64,000 nucleotides of DNA from JAGDZR01 sp049115695 (GCA_049115695.1 JAGDZR010000013.1:156658-220657); one strand, 5' to 3'. Shown: positions 44,145-54,428, counted from the stretch's first letter. Notes: generated by a model from the letters alone, not told the origin. Numbers and translations: made by a program.

Positions 44145-47100
44145 ATGAAGAGGATTCTACTCTTAAGCGTAAGCTTACTATTTGTCCTAGGTTCCGCGTT
44201 GGCGCAGAGGACAGTTTCTGGTAGAGTTACTTCGGATTCAGATGGTGGTGGTGTTCCGGGCGTTAACGTCCTGATTAAAGGAACTACTACTGGCGTAACA
44301 ACAGACTTAGACGGGAACTACCGTATAAGTGTGCCTGAAGATGGAGCGACTCTGGTTTTCTCGTTTATTGGTCTTGCCACTCAGGAAACTGAAGTGGGGT
44401 CGAGATCGGTAATCGACGTTTCAATGGCAGAGGATGTTGAAACACTAGCTGAGGTTGTGGTGACCGGGCTCGGTATCGTAAAGGAGAAAAAGGCCTTGGG
44501 ATACGGAGTTACATCAGTTGGTGCGGAAGCATTGTCTAACAGACAAGAAACTGACATTGCAAGAATGCTACGAGGAAAAGCAACTGGTGTTGATATTACT
44601 CAAACATCAGGACTTGCTGGATCTGGTACAAATGTGATTATTCGAGGTTACTCAAGTATCACAGGTACTAACCAGCCATTGTTTGTTGTGGATGGTATTC
44701 CATTCAACACTTCTACAAACACTGGTGGACAAGGATTCGGATCAGGTAGTGCAACTGCATCGTCTCGATTCTTGGATTTAGATCCAAATACAATTGCTGA
44801 CGTAACAATCCTTAAAGGTTTGTCTGCAACAGTATTGTATGGTGAGGCTGGTCGTAATGGTGTGGTTTTGGTAACTACCAAAAACGGTCAGGCTGGAGCA
44901 AATGCAACTAAGAAAATGGAAGTTAGCCTTACCCAGGGTGTTTTCCGTTCTGAGATTGCAAACCTTCCTGATTATCAGAACACTTACGGAAATGGCTTCA
45001 ACGCTGGTTTCGGATGGTTCTTCTCTAACTGGGGACCTGCTTTCGATGATACTAATCCTGCATCTTATGGATCAAGCTTTATCAGATCAGAAGGTGATCA
45101 GGTTTATATCACTCACCCATTAGATCAAGGTCAGTACAACGACGATGTACCTGAGTACATTGGTGTTGAATATCCTTATCAGCCTTATGAGAGTGTTGAA
45201 AACTTCTTCCAGGCTGGTTTGTCTTCTAACACGTCGCTATCAATTGCTAGCAACCTGGGAGACAATGCGTCTATCAGTGCTACATATAGCTACTTGACTG
45301 ATGAAGGATTTACCCCTAGACTAGATGAGTTGAGAGAAAATGGACGCTCTAACTACATTGACAAGCACAACTTTGGTCTTGGTGCTCAAACTAAGTTGCA
45401 GAATGGCATCAAGATTCGTGGTTCGTTCAACTTTGTTAACACATCTCGTTTGACTCCTATTACTGCTCCTGCATTTGGCGGTGACGGTAATGGTTTGTTT
45501 GCTGCGATTTTGTTTACGCCTAGATCAGTTGATCTGATGAATTTGCCTTATCAGTCTCCTATCGATGGATCAAACATTTACTATCGTAGAGGATCGCCAA
45601 TTCAGAATCCAAGATGGACTTTGAACAATTCAGGTCAGACTGAAGATATTCAAAGATTCTTCTCAAGCACTGAGGCTTCATACGAAATCAATGAAAACTT
45701 CTCTGTAATGTATCGTTTAAGTTTAGACAGATACAACCAGAAGAACAGAAGACACATCAACAGAGGTGGTCCACGAGTTGCTGATGGTATCATGAATACT
45801 TACAACATCAACAATGAAGTTACGGATCAAATCTTGAACGTTCTTTACAACTTTAGTTTACCTAACTCTATTACAATTGATGGTATTGTTGGTGCTAACG
45901 CGAGAAGAGAAGTGAGAGAACAAAACACATTGTTTAGCTCCAACCAATTTGTATACAACTTATTGACGCACGATAACTTTATCGAACATAACTCTAGCTC
46001 TTTTATGAGAGAAGAGAATACGCTAGGTATGTATGGTACAGCTACTATAGGATATAACTACTACTTATTCTTGAACTTGCAGGCCAGAAATGACTGGACT
46101 TCAACACTTGAGCAGGAAAACAGATCAGTATTCTATCCTTCAGCGAGTGTTTCTTTTGTTCCGACTGATGCGATTGCAGCGATTTCTAATAGCAGCATGT
46201 TAAACTATTTGAAGTTAAGGTTCGGATATGGAACATCTGCAGGGTATCCTAATCCATATAGTACGCGAAGTGTACTAGAGTCAGAAACTAACGTTTTTGT
46301 ATCTAGTGGAGGAACAGTGATGAATATCAACTCTGTTGCGAATTTCTTAGGTAACTCTAACTTAGAGAGAGAGTTGTTCAAAGAAGCTGAGGTAGGAGTA
46401 GAAGCAAGATTAATCAATGATCAGGTTAGCTTGGATCTTTCTTTGTTTAATAAGACATCTTCAGATTTGATTATCAACTTGCCGCTGGATCCAGCTACTG
46501 GATATACAGTAACGACTGTTAACGCTGCTGAAATACAGAATAAAGGTATTGAAGCAGGATTGACCTACAGTGTACCTCTTCCTGGTGACTTGGCTTGGGA
46601 TATTTCATTGAACTATACTAAGGTGATCAGTACTGTAAATTCTATTTACGAAGGAATCGAGCGTGTGCAGGTATCAGGTGGTGGTTACACAACTTTGGGT
46701 AACTATGCTATCCCTGGAGAGCCTTACGGAGCGTTCTACGGTTCTACGTTTGATAAAGTTGAAGGTGGAGAATTTGATGGAATGTTGGTTGTTGACAACC
46801 AGGGATCATTCAGAGGATCTGGTAACTTCGGCATCATTGGTGATCCAAACCCTGATTACACTGCTAACTGGATGAACAGTATTTCCTGGAAAGGAATTTC
46901 CTTCGGTTTCCACTGGCAGTATATTCATGGTGGCGATTTGTATTCTTCTACTGTGCAGTCACTATTGGCTAGAGGTAACACAAGTGATACAGATTTCTAC
47001 AGAAATATTCCGATCATTATGCCTAATTCAGTGAAAATCATTGGTACAGATGATGCTGGCGATCCTATTTATGCTAAGAACGATATCCAGACATACATGG

Positions 47101-47408
47101 GTGATACTTTCTTTGATGCATACTTCGGTGCAAATGAAGGTGGTGTTTTTGATGCTACAGTAGTTAGACTTAGAGAAATTTCTTTGGGTTATGTAGTTCC
47201 TAAAAGTTTGATTGAGAATACTCCTTTCGGCACTTTAGGAATAACCATTTCTGGTGAGAACTTGTTCTATCATGCTCCTAATTTCCCTGAAGGATTGAAC
47301 TTTGATCCTGAGATTTCATCAGTGGGTGTAGGTAACGGTAGAGGTTTTGACTTTAGAACTGCGCCGACTGCTAAGAAGTATGGATTTACTTTGACAGCTA
47401 CATTCTAA
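44145..47408 (+). CDS. SusC/RagA-type TonB-dependent outer-membrane transporter
   Basis: Imports a large nutrient across the outer membrane with energy from TonB. In order: signal peptide (about 1-20, ends LAQR), carboxypeptidase-D-like domain with GVPGVNVLIKGTTTGV and TDLDGNYRISV, plug domain (LAEVVVTGLG through VIIRGYSSIT and PLFVVDGIPF) and a 22-strand barrel ending in GFTLTATF. The 1087 residues match the family. It starts a three-gene unit with a SusD-like and a further lipoprotein, ending in a strong terminator. Frequent use of codons such as AAC, GGT and TTC suggests high expression. The substrate cannot be predicted: no hydrolase or sigma/anti-sigma gene lies next to it. Confidence 0.95.
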   Translation: MKRILLLSVSLLFVLGSALAQRTVSGRVTSDSDGGGVPGVNVLIKGTTTGVTTDLDGNYRISVPEDGATLVFSFIGLATQETEVGSRSVIDVSMAEDVETLAEVVVTGLGIVKEKKALGYGVTSVGAEALSNRQETDIARMLRGKATGVDITQTSGLAGSGTNVIIRGYSSITGTNQPLFVVDGIPFNTSTNTGGQGFGSGSATASSRFLDLDPNTIADVTILKGLSATVLYGEAGRNGVVLVTTKNGQAGANATKKMEVSLTQGVFRSEIANLPDYQNTYGNGFNAGFGWFFSNWGPAFDDTNPASYGSSFIRSEGDQVYITHPLDQGQYNDDVPEYIGVEYPYQPYESVENFFQAGLSSNTSLSIASNLGDNASISATYSYLTDEGFTPRLDELRENGRSNYIDKHNFGLGAQTKLQNGIKIRGSFNFVNTSRLTPITAPAFGGDGNGLFAAILFTPRSVDLMNLPYQSPIDGSNIYYRRGSPIQNPRWTLNNSGQTEDIQRFFSSTEASYEINENFSVMYRLSLDRYNQKNRRHINRGGPRVADGIMNTYNINNEVTDQILNVLYNFSLPNSITIDGIVGANARREVREQNTLFSSNQFVYNLLTHDNFIEHNSSSFMREENTLGMYGTATIGYNYYLFLNLQARNDWTSTLEQENRSVFYPSASVSFVPTDAIAAISNSSMLNYLKLRFGYGTSAGYPNPYSTRSVLESETNVFVSSGGTVMNINSVANFLGNSNLERELFKEAEVGVEARLINDQVSLDLSLFNKTSSDLIINLPLDPATGYTVTTVNAAEIQNKGIEAGLTYSVPLPGDLAWDISLNYTKVISTVNSIYEGIERVQVSGGGYTTLGNYAIPGEPYGAFYGSTFDKVEGGEFDGMLVVDNQGSFRGSGNFGIIGDPNPDYTANWMNSISWKGISFGFHWQYIHGGDLYSSTVQSLLARGNTSDTDFYRNIPIIMPNSVKIIGTDDAGDPIYAKNDIQTYMGDTFFDAYFGANEGGVFDATVVRLREISLGYVVPKSLIENTPFGTLGITISGENLFYHAPNFPEGLNFDPEISSVGVGNGRGFDFRTAPTAKKYGFTLTATF

Positions 47409-47444
47409 TTATCAAATTCTGATAAAACTTAATTAGAAAATTTT

Positions 47445-49148
47445 ATGAAATACATACATAAATTAATCTTGGTGTTGGCACTAGGTTTTGGATTCTCATG
47501 TGAAAACATGAACCTGGATCTTCAGGATAATCCAAATGCTATTACACCAGAAAGTGCAAGTTTGAATGACCTGTACAACGCTGTATCTGGTCAGTTCATG
47601 CAAGTTTTTCTTGCTGCGGAGAACATGCCGGGACAGGCTGCCAGAATGTACCACGCTGCTGGTTATTCTTATCCTGACTTTACGACTCCCGAGTCATTGA
47701 ATGGACTTTGGAACACATACTATGCTGGATTTGCTCCAGATGCAGATGCTCTTTTGTCCATTACGGATGAAAAAGGGTTTGATGTACATGGCGGTACTGC
47801 TCGTATCATGCAAGGATATGCTATGATGATGTTGGTTGATGTTTTCGGAAATGTTCCGAACTCTCAATCAAATCAAGGGACTGACATCATCGCGCCTGCA
47901 AGTGATCCTGGAGCTGATGTTTATGCTGCGGCAATTGCGTTGATTGATCAAGGAATTGCTCAGTTGGAGGCTACCGATGCTGCTGCTCCTGCTTATGACA
48001 ATTACTATGGAGGGGACACTGATCAGTGGATCAAGCTAGGTAATTCAGTTAAGCTAAGAGCTGCGCTTAATACAGGTGATGCTGGAACTATCAACAGTCT
48101 GGTATCTGGTGGAAACATCATTACTGATGCCGCTGATGATTTCGCGTTTAGCTGGGGTAACCAGAGAAATAACCCTAACTCTAGAAATCCTTATTATTAT
48201 AACCACTATGAGATTGGTGATGGAGACTATCTGTCTAACTATTACATGTGGTTGTTAAGAGCTGAGAAAGTTGATGCAAACGATATTCCGGTTGTTGACC
48301 CTAGAATCAGATACTATTTTTACAGAAAGATCGAAGATGGTGATGAAAGAGATATTACAGAGTATAGCTGTCATTTCTCTGAATTTCCAGTACAAACTGC
48401 TAAGCCAGCGCACTGGGATGCAGTTGACCCAAGGATTCCTTATTGTATACCTTCTGGTGACGGATACTTTGGTAGAGATCACCTGAACGGTGAAGGTATT
48501 CCTCCGGATGGCCCAGTTAGATCATCTTATGGTCTTTATCCATTTGGTGGAGACTTTGATGATAATTCATTTGATGACACTAGAGAAGGTGGAACTCGAG
48601 GTGGATTAGGTCAGGGTATTTCTCCAATCATGTTATCATCATTCGTTGATTTCATGAGAGCTGAGGCAGCACTTTCTCTAGGTACCAATGACGATGCAGA
48701 AGCATTGTTGGAAAGTGGTATCAGAAAGTCTATGGCGAAAGTGTTCTCGTTTGAGAGCCTCGTTTCTTCAAAAATGGGAACAACAGTTACGTTAAGAGAT
48801 GGAAGTTCTGGTACGATCAAAGATCTATACGGATCTACTGACGCTGATGTGGATGATTATGTTGATTTTGTAATCGGAGAATTCCAGGCTGCAAATGCTG
48901 CAGAGAGATTGGATATTGTTGTGAAGGAGTATTATATAGCTGCTTGGGGTAATGGTTTGGAAGCGTACAACATGTACAGAAGAACAGGGTCTCCATCAAA
49001 CATGCAGCCTTCTTTGGAGCCAAATCCTGAATCTTTCCCTTATTCGTTCTTCTTACCTGCACAGCACGTTACTCGTAACGGAAATGTTTCGCAGAAGGAG
49101 TTGAGTGAAAGAGTATTCTGGAACACAGGTGGTCCTGAACTTTGGTAA
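47445..49148 (+). CDS. SusD/RagB-type surface lipoprotein
   Basis: Binds the substrate above the SusC-like pore. The 567-residue product has a lipobox ending GFSC (Cys19) and, after it, the TPR-rich SusD-like fold with an N-terminal LNDLYNAVSGQF segment, a GYAMMMLVDVFGNVP stretch and a C-terminal DIVVKEYYIAAWGNGLEAYNMYRRTG region typical of SusD-like proteins. It starts 36 bases after the SusC-like gene. Confidence 0.9.
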   Translation: MKYIHKLILVLALGFGFSCENMNLDLQDNPNAITPESASLNDLYNAVSGQFMQVFLAAENMPGQAARMYHAAGYSYPDFTTPESLNGLWNTYYAGFAPDADALLSITDEKGFDVHGGTARIMQGYAMMMLVDVFGNVPNSQSNQGTDIIAPASDPGADVYAAAIALIDQGIAQLEATDAAAPAYDNYYGGDTDQWIKLGNSVKLRAALNTGDAGTINSLVSGGNIITDAADDFAFSWGNQRNNPNSRNPYYYNHYEIGDGDYLSNYYMWLLRAEKVDANDIPVVDPRIRYYFYRKIEDGDERDITEYSCHFSEFPVQTAKPAHWDAVDPRIPYCIPSGDGYFGRDHLNGEGIPPDGPVRSSYGLYPFGGDFDDNSFDDTREGGTRGGLGQGISPIMLSSFVDFMRAEAALSLGTNDDAEALLESGIRKSMAKVFSFESLVSSKMGTTVTLRDGSSGTIKDLYGSTDADVDDYVDFVIGEFQAANAAERLDIVVKEYYIAAWGNGLEAYNMYRRTGSPSNMQPSLEPNPESFPYSFFLPAQHVTRNGNVSQKELSERVFWNTGGPELW

Positions 49149-49170
49149 CATTTAAATTATAAAGAAAATC

Positions 49171-50100
49171 ATGAGATTTATAGATATAAAAAATATCACC
49201 AGAGCTGGATTGATCGCTATAGTTGGCCTTTTTGGTTACTCATGCGCCGATCCTAATTTGTCACCAGTGTTGACATTCGAAGATGCAGCTAAAGGTGCCT
49301 ATCCAAGATTGTTGGATGAGACAGACAAGTTGATCAACTTGTTTGACGTTTCTGGTTCTGCTTATACATATTCTATTGAATTTGTAGATGAGAACAATGG
49401 TAATGATGTAGCTGAATATATTCTTGAGTTGACTTATGACGACAATGACGCTAGTAATGGCGACAACAGTGTTAGTGGAGTTGAGTTGAGAAGATATAGT
49501 GCTAGTGATTTTTCAGATGTTGGAAACGGATTCCAGGGTTTATCCGGAATTTCTGTTAGTGCCAATGATGTAATTGCTGCAGCTGGAATTACTGAAGCAG
49601 ACGTAAGTGCTGGAGATGACTTCATCATCAATGGAAAAATCATCACGGTTGATGGTTTGGAGTTGAAGGGAAGTAATTCTTCATCATCTGTAAATGGAGC
49701 GGCTTTTAGAGGTCACTTTGATTACACGCTTCCTGCAGCATGTCCTTCTGATTTAGGAGGTACATACCCTACTGCTACGAATCCAACATGGTGTGGTAAC
49801 GCTATCACATTTGATGTTGAAATTCAAGCATTAGGTGGAGGTGAGTACACTTTCAGTGATTGGTCATTTGGTGGTTATCCTGATTGCTACGGTGGCGGTG
49901 CTGCTGCTGGCTTAAGATTTAAGGAGACTTGTGGGGTTGTTGCGTTCACAGCTTTTATTGATGGATACGGCGATCTTTGGGAAGTATCTTCTTCAATCAG
50001 CGGAAATGACTGGATTATCGATTGGGATAATGCAGCATGGGGTGAAAGAGGAGTTACTACCATTACTTTCCCTGGTCCAGTACCATTCACACTTGAATAA
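49171..50100 (+). CDS. Third surface lipoprotein of the SusCD-like unit (SusE-like role)
   Basis: The 309-residue product has a lipoprotein signal (lipobox YSC, Cys25). The mature part is acidic, rich in Ser, Gly and Asp and beta-type in composition, with an N-terminal SVELxxx-like strand region and a second domain containing four Cys (CPSDLGGTYP, WCGNA, DCYGGG, ETCGVV). In related loci a third lipoprotein helps bind the substrate; this is inferred from position. I do not recognise a named family. Confidence 0.75.
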   Translation: MRFIDIKNITRAGLIAIVGLFGYSCADPNLSPVLTFEDAAKGAYPRLLDETDKLINLFDVSGSAYTYSIEFVDENNGNDVAEYILELTYDDNDASNGDNSVSGVELRRYSASDFSDVGNGFQGLSGISVSANDVIAAAGITEADVSAGDDFIINGKIITVDGLELKGSNSSSSVNGAAFRGHFDYTLPAACPSDLGGTYPTATNPTWCGNAITFDVEIQALGGGEYTFSDWSFGGYPDCYGGGAAAGLRFKETCGVVAFTAFIDGYGDLWEVSSSISGNDWIIDWDNAAWGERGVTTITFPGPVPFTLE

Positions 50101-50120
50101 ATAATTATTCAATATATTTT

Positions 50121-50151
50121 AAAAGGCCATATCATTGATATGGCCTTTTTT
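50121..50151 (+). terminator. Strong terminator after the SusCD-like unit
   Basis: Thirteen-bp perfect stem (AAAAGGCCATATC / GATATGGCCTTTT) with a three-base ATT loop and a T tract. It lies 20 bases after the stop codon at 50100. Confidence 0.92.
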
Positions 50152-50158
50152 ATTTTTG
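50151..50158 (+). promoter_or_regulatory. Putative -7 box of the CRTAC1-like gene, overlapping the terminator tail
   Basis: TATTTTTG fits TAnnTTTG. Its first T is the last of the terminator tract and it ends 12 bases before the ATG at 50171. No clear -33 element. Confidence 0.4.
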
Positions 50159-50170
50159 TATTACCTGGAT

Positions 50171-53100
50171 ATGAGACTTTTATACATTCTATTATTTGCG
50201 ATTATCGTTGATTCATGCACCCCGCAGCAGGAAGTAAAGAATGAAAAGCAACTTTACACTCAAATAGCATCAACTGAAAGTGGGTTGACATTTGAAAACA
50301 GACTTTCACACGATGTTAGCACCAAAGAAAATCTTTTTGACTTTGACTATTTCTATAATGGAGCTGGCCTTGCCGTGGCAGATTTTGACAATGATGGTTT
50401 GCAAGACCTGATATTTTGTGGAAACCAGGTTCCAAATAGAGTGTACAAGAACCTAGGGAATCTGAAGTTTGAAGATGTTACTGAGCAAGCGGGCATAAAT
50501 GAAGGAAAGGAATGGTCAAACGGAGTTTCGATAGTTGACATTAATGGTGATAATTTGTTGGATATCTATATCTCACAAGGCGGCCCATATCATGCTGATC
50601 GGCGAAGCAATCTACTGTTAATCAATCAGGGAGGATTCAAGTTCGTTGAACAAGCTGCTGATTATGGATTGAATGATAAAAGCATTAGTACGCAAACTGC
50701 ATTTTTAGATTATGACAATGATGGAGATTTGGACTGTCTCGTTATGAATCAGAGTCCGCTCTACGGTCTTGATCCTTTGTCCTTCTTTAAAGTTTTAAGA
50801 ACGAATCGTGAAATGGCATATCATAGTTCAAGTCATTTTTATCGAAATGATAATGGAAAATTCGTAGATGTAACGGCTGAGGTGGGATTACAGAAGCCAA
50901 GTTTTGGTCTTGGATTAGCTGTTGCAGATTTAAACAATGATGGCTGGGATGATATTTATATGGCCAATGATTACTTCATACCGGATGCCATGTATATCAA
51001 TCAGGGAGATGGACATTTTTACGACGAAAGTAAAGACCGAATAAGCCAAACGTCTTTTTATGGAATGGGTATAGATATCGCTGATATTAATAATGATTTG
51101 AAAGATGATATCATGGTGCTTGATATGGCGAGTGCTGATCATTATCGGTCAAAAACACTCATGGCGTCTATGAATGTGGAAAATTTCAGTCTATTAGTAG
51201 ATAAATTGGATTTTAACCATCAGTACATGTTCAATTCATTCCATCTCAATAGTAACGATGGGAAGTTTGTAAATACTGCTCACCAGATGGGAATTGCCAA
51301 GACAGATTGGAGTTGGACAACACTTATGAACGACCTGGACAATGACGGTGATCGTGATATTTTCGTAACAAATGGTTACAGACGATATGCGCTCGACAAT
51401 GACTTCAAAGCAGAAGTGATACAGGCTCAACAAAAATATAATAGAGCAGTTCCACTAGAAGTCAAGGAGGAGTTGTACTACAAGATGCCTAGTGAGAAGT
51501 TGCCAAATCTGATATACAGGAATGACGGTAACCTGAGCATGAAGGAGTCCGCCAAGGAATGGGGAATCACGAATGCCACTTACTCAAATGGTGCAATATG
51601 CGCTGATCTGGACAATGATGGAGACATAGATATTGTAGTTAATAATCTGGATGAAGAAACATCCTTGTACGTAAATAATAGTAATCCTAATTCAAATCAT
51701 TTTATTCGTATTAAGCTGGATGATTACAAATTGCGTCAAAAAGCTGTGGCGACTATTTTTTATGATGGACAGCAGCAACGCGCTTCATTTAAAGGAGTAA
51801 GAGGTTATTTTTCATATACAGAAACTGTTGCTCATTTTGGAATTGGTTCAGCAACATCCGTTGATTCAATTAGGTTAAAGATAGGGGATGAACAATACGG
51901 GTTAGACAATGTAAAAGCCAATCAGGTGCTGGCATTCTCTGATTTTACAAAGAAATCGGGAATTGGCACTTCCTCTCAGGGAAAAAAGCTTTGGTCTGAG
52001 AAAGCCCTTATTTCCCATATTCATAAGGAAAACAATTACAATGACTTTGAAAAGGAAGTGCTACTGCCGTATAAGCAGTCAACATCAGGGCCGATCATTG
52101 AAAGGGGAGATATTAATGGAGATGGATTGGATGACCTATTCATTGGGGGAAATGTCGGTTTCGCATCCCATGTATATCTTCAACATTCTGATGGATTCAG
52201 CAGCGAACCCAGCGTTATGCTTCAGGATTTCATGAATGAAGCTGTTGGAGCAGAGATGTTTGATGTGGATCATGATGGCGACCTGGATATTTATGTCCAG
52301 TATGGTGGTAATGAGTTTGATGATACGCAATTTTATCAGGATGTCTTGTATCTTAATGTTGAAGGGAGCTTTACTATGGCAAACTCATCTGCCGGGCTAA
52401 GTAATTATCCTGGGGGTGATGTTGAGAGTCTTGATATTGATAATGATGGATGGGTTGATCTAATCGTTGGAAATCGCGTCTTACCACAGTCATATCCAAT
52501 AGCAGCTCCGTCTTACATTTATTTAAATCGGGAAGGAACACTCGTCGATGCTACCGCTGAGGTCGCACCGGCTCTACTTGACTTTGGTATCATCAATGAT
52601 ATTCAAACAAGCGATTTTGATAACGATGGAGATCTGGATTTGTTTGTGGTGGGAGAATGGACGGAAATAGGAGTATTCGAGAACATAAATGGAAAGTTTG
52701 AGAGAAAGCTTGATGAACAATTAGCGGCTAGTGGCTGGTGGTTTTCCATAACAGAAACAGATGTTAACAACGATGGCTGGAAAGATTATATCATTGGTAA
52801 TGTTGGTTTAAACACAAAATTCAGTGCTTCTAAAGATAAGCCGTTCAAAGTGTTTGCTAATGACTTTGATAAAAATGGCACTTTGGATATCGTGTTGAGT
52901 AAAAAGTACAAAGGGGAGTATGTACCCGTAAGAGGAAAAGAATGCTCGACCGAGCAAATGCCTTTTATTTCTGAAAAGTTCAAAACATACAATGAATTCG
53001 CATCAGCAACAATTGAGGATATTTTTGAGAACGCTCAAGAAGCTGTCGAACTTTCAGTTACAACATTTGAGTCGGTGCTGCTAATCAATAATAAAGGAAA

Positions 53101-53431
53101 TTTTGAATCGATACCCCTTCCAGCAGAAGCACAGCTGTTTCCTTTTTTGGATGCAGAGAGTATTGATATGAATGGAGATGGTATTCAAGATATAGTGGCA
53201 CTTGGGAATATTTATAATACTGAAGTTGAAACTCCTAGATGGGATGGTGGACGTGGACTCGTAATGATGTCTGATGGTGGAAATGGATATCTGGTGGAAA
53301 TGCCGGAATCACATGGGTTTCAGGTTGAAGGTAATGCGAAAACGCTTACAACATTGAAGACGAATGACAAGCACATGCTGCTAGTAGGCGTAAACAATGG
53401 ACCCATTAGGTCATTTGAGTTAAACGACTAA
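50171..53431 (+). CDS. Large FG-GAP/VCBS and ASPIC/UnbV (CRTAC1-like) lipoprotein
   Basis: The 1086-residue product is a putative surface lipoprotein (lipobox VDSC, Cys16). It carries repeated FG-GAP/VCBS calcium-binding motifs of the form DxDNDGxxDL (for example DFDNDGLQDL, DYDNDGDLDC, DLNNDGWDDI, DINGDGLDDL) arranged as two beta-propellers, with an ASPIC/UnbV domain between them (about 525-600, containing GVRGYFSYTETVAHFGIG). Such proteins often bind surface glycans or matrix. It directly follows the SusCD-like unit but is after its terminator. The stop shares bases with the convergent hldD gene. Confidence 0.9.
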   Translation: MRLLYILLFAIIVDSCTPQQEVKNEKQLYTQIASTESGLTFENRLSHDVSTKENLFDFDYFYNGAGLAVADFDNDGLQDLIFCGNQVPNRVYKNLGNLKFEDVTEQAGINEGKEWSNGVSIVDINGDNLLDIYISQGGPYHADRRSNLLLINQGGFKFVEQAADYGLNDKSISTQTAFLDYDNDGDLDCLVMNQSPLYGLDPLSFFKVLRTNREMAYHSSSHFYRNDNGKFVDVTAEVGLQKPSFGLGLAVADLNNDGWDDIYMANDYFIPDAMYINQGDGHFYDESKDRISQTSFYGMGIDIADINNDLKDDIMVLDMASADHYRSKTLMASMNVENFSLLVDKLDFNHQYMFNSFHLNSNDGKFVNTAHQMGIAKTDWSWTTLMNDLDNDGDRDIFVTNGYRRYALDNDFKAEVIQAQQKYNRAVPLEVKEELYYKMPSEKLPNLIYRNDGNLSMKESAKEWGITNATYSNGAICADLDNDGDIDIVVNNLDEETSLYVNNSNPNSNHFIRIKLDDYKLRQKAVATIFYDGQQQRASFKGVRGYFSYTETVAHFGIGSATSVDSIRLKIGDEQYGLDNVKANQVLAFSDFTKKSGIGTSSQGKKLWSEKALISHIHKENNYNDFEKEVLLPYKQSTSGPIIERGDINGDGLDDLFIGGNVGFASHVYLQHSDGFSSEPSVMLQDFMNEAVGAEMFDVDHDGDLDIYVQYGGNEFDDTQFYQDVLYLNVEGSFTMANSSAGLSNYPGGDVESLDIDNDGWVDLIVGNRVLPQSYPIAAPSYIYLNREGTLVDATAEVAPALLDFGIINDIQTSDFDNDGDLDLFVVGEWTEIGVFENINGKFERKLDEQLAASGWWFSITETDVNNDGWKDYIIGNVGLNTKFSASKDKPFKVFANDFDKNGTLDIVLSKKYKGEYVPVRGKECSTEQMPFISEKFKTYNEFASATIEDIFENAQEAVELSVTTFESVLLINNKGNFESIPLPAEAQLFPFLDAESIDMNGDGIQDIVALGNIYNTEVETPRWDGGRGLVMMSDGGNGYLVEMPESHGFQVEGNAKTLTTLKTNDKHMLLVGVNNGPIRSFELND

Positions 53432-54393
53432 TAGTACTTATTTGGGAGGAGATGATTTGAAACATAGTCAGCAATACCTTGTTCTAGTTCCGTAAAAGGC
53501 CTTTCATATCCAATCGATCTTAACTTTCCCATATCTGCTTCAGTATAGTATTGGTACTTTTCACGAATGTCTATCGGGATGTCAATAAAGGATATACGTT
53601 GGGGCGCATTCAGATTGGCAAAGACAAGGCCAGCTAAATCAAGAAAACTTCGGGCTCTACCAGTACCAAGATTGTATATCCCATTGTCTCTCCGATGATG
53701 CATTAACCAGTAAAGGGTGTCTGTGACATCTTTAACATAGATGAAGTCTCTCAACTGTCCACCATTGCTATAGTCGGGTCGATGAGATCGAAATAGTTGC
53801 ATAGAAGCTTTATCCTTGATCTGATGGTAGCAATGGAAGATCACTGAGGCCATTCTTCCTTTGTGGTATTCGTTTGGGCCATAGACATTGAAGAATTTTA
53901 GCCCAGCCCAGAAGAAAGGTGAATGATCCTGCTCCAATGCCCAGGTGTCAAATGCTTGCTTGGAATTACCATAAGGATTTAGCGGTTTGAATTGATTGAT
54001 GTTGGCTTCATTATCACTAAATCCCTGCTCCCCGGCACCATAAGTAGCAGCACTGCTGGCATAAACAAGGGGTATTTGATGATCCACACATTTTGTCCAT
54101 ACTTGTTTGGAATAGGTGGTATTCAATTGATCAAGGAGATCGACATCTAATTCTGTGGTATCAGTTCTGGCTCCTAGATGAAAAATAAATTCTACCTGTT
54201 CATGGTTTTTATCGATCCAATCAAAGAATTGATTTCGATCGATACGTACTCGTATTTTTTTATCTCGAAGATTGCCCTCCTTTCGAGTGTCGGTAAACGA
54301 ATCGACAGCTACAATGTCATTAAAGTTTTCGTCGTTTAATTTCCTAATCATACTGCTGCCAATAAATCCTGCAGCGCCCGTGACAACTATCAT
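53428..54393 (-). CDS. hldD: ADP-L-glycero-D-manno-heptose 6-epimerase
   Basis: NADP-dependent epimerase making the heptose precursor of the LPS inner core. The Rossmann motif GAAGFIG (6-12), FHLGARTDT and the catalytic Tyr141 and Lys145 (YGNSK) are intact, and 321 residues is normal. The gene diverges from queD, and its -7 box TAGCTTTG at 54411-54418 is interleaved with the queD promoter. Its stop codon shares bases with the CRTAC1-like gene. Confidence 0.94.
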   Translation of the reverse strand: MIVVTGAAGFIGSSMIRKLNDENFNDIVAVDSFTDTRKEGNLRDKKIRVRIDRNQFFDWIDKNHEQVEFIFHLGARTDTTELDVDLLDQLNTTYSKQVWTKCVDHQIPLVYASSAATYGAGEQGFSDNEANINQFKPLNPYGNSKQAFDTWALEQDHSPFFWAGLKFFNVYGPNEYHKGRMASVIFHCYHQIKDKASMQLFRSHRPDYSNGGQLRDFIYVKDVTDTLYWLMHHRRDNGIYNLGTGRARSFLDLAGLVFANLNAPQRISFIDIPIDIREKYQYYTEADMGKLRSIGYERPFTELEQGIADYVSNHLLPNKYY

Positions 54394-54398
54394 GATTA

Positions 54399-54428
54399 TT
54401 TGTTTGAAGTCAAAGCTATCTATCTTTG
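54399..54428 (+). promoter_or_regulatory. queD-lpxB promoter
   Basis: TTTG at 54399-54402, an 18-base spacer and TATCTTTG at 54421-54428, identical in form and spacing to the promoter at 30169-30198. The -7 box ends five bases before the ATG, so transcription probably begins at or next to the start codon. Confidence 0.65.
54411..54418 (-). promoter_or_regulatory. Putative -7 box of hldD
   Basis: Minus-strand TAGCTTTG, fitting TAnnTTTG, 17 bases before the hldD ATG. It lies between the two elements of the queD promoter. Confidence 0.45.
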
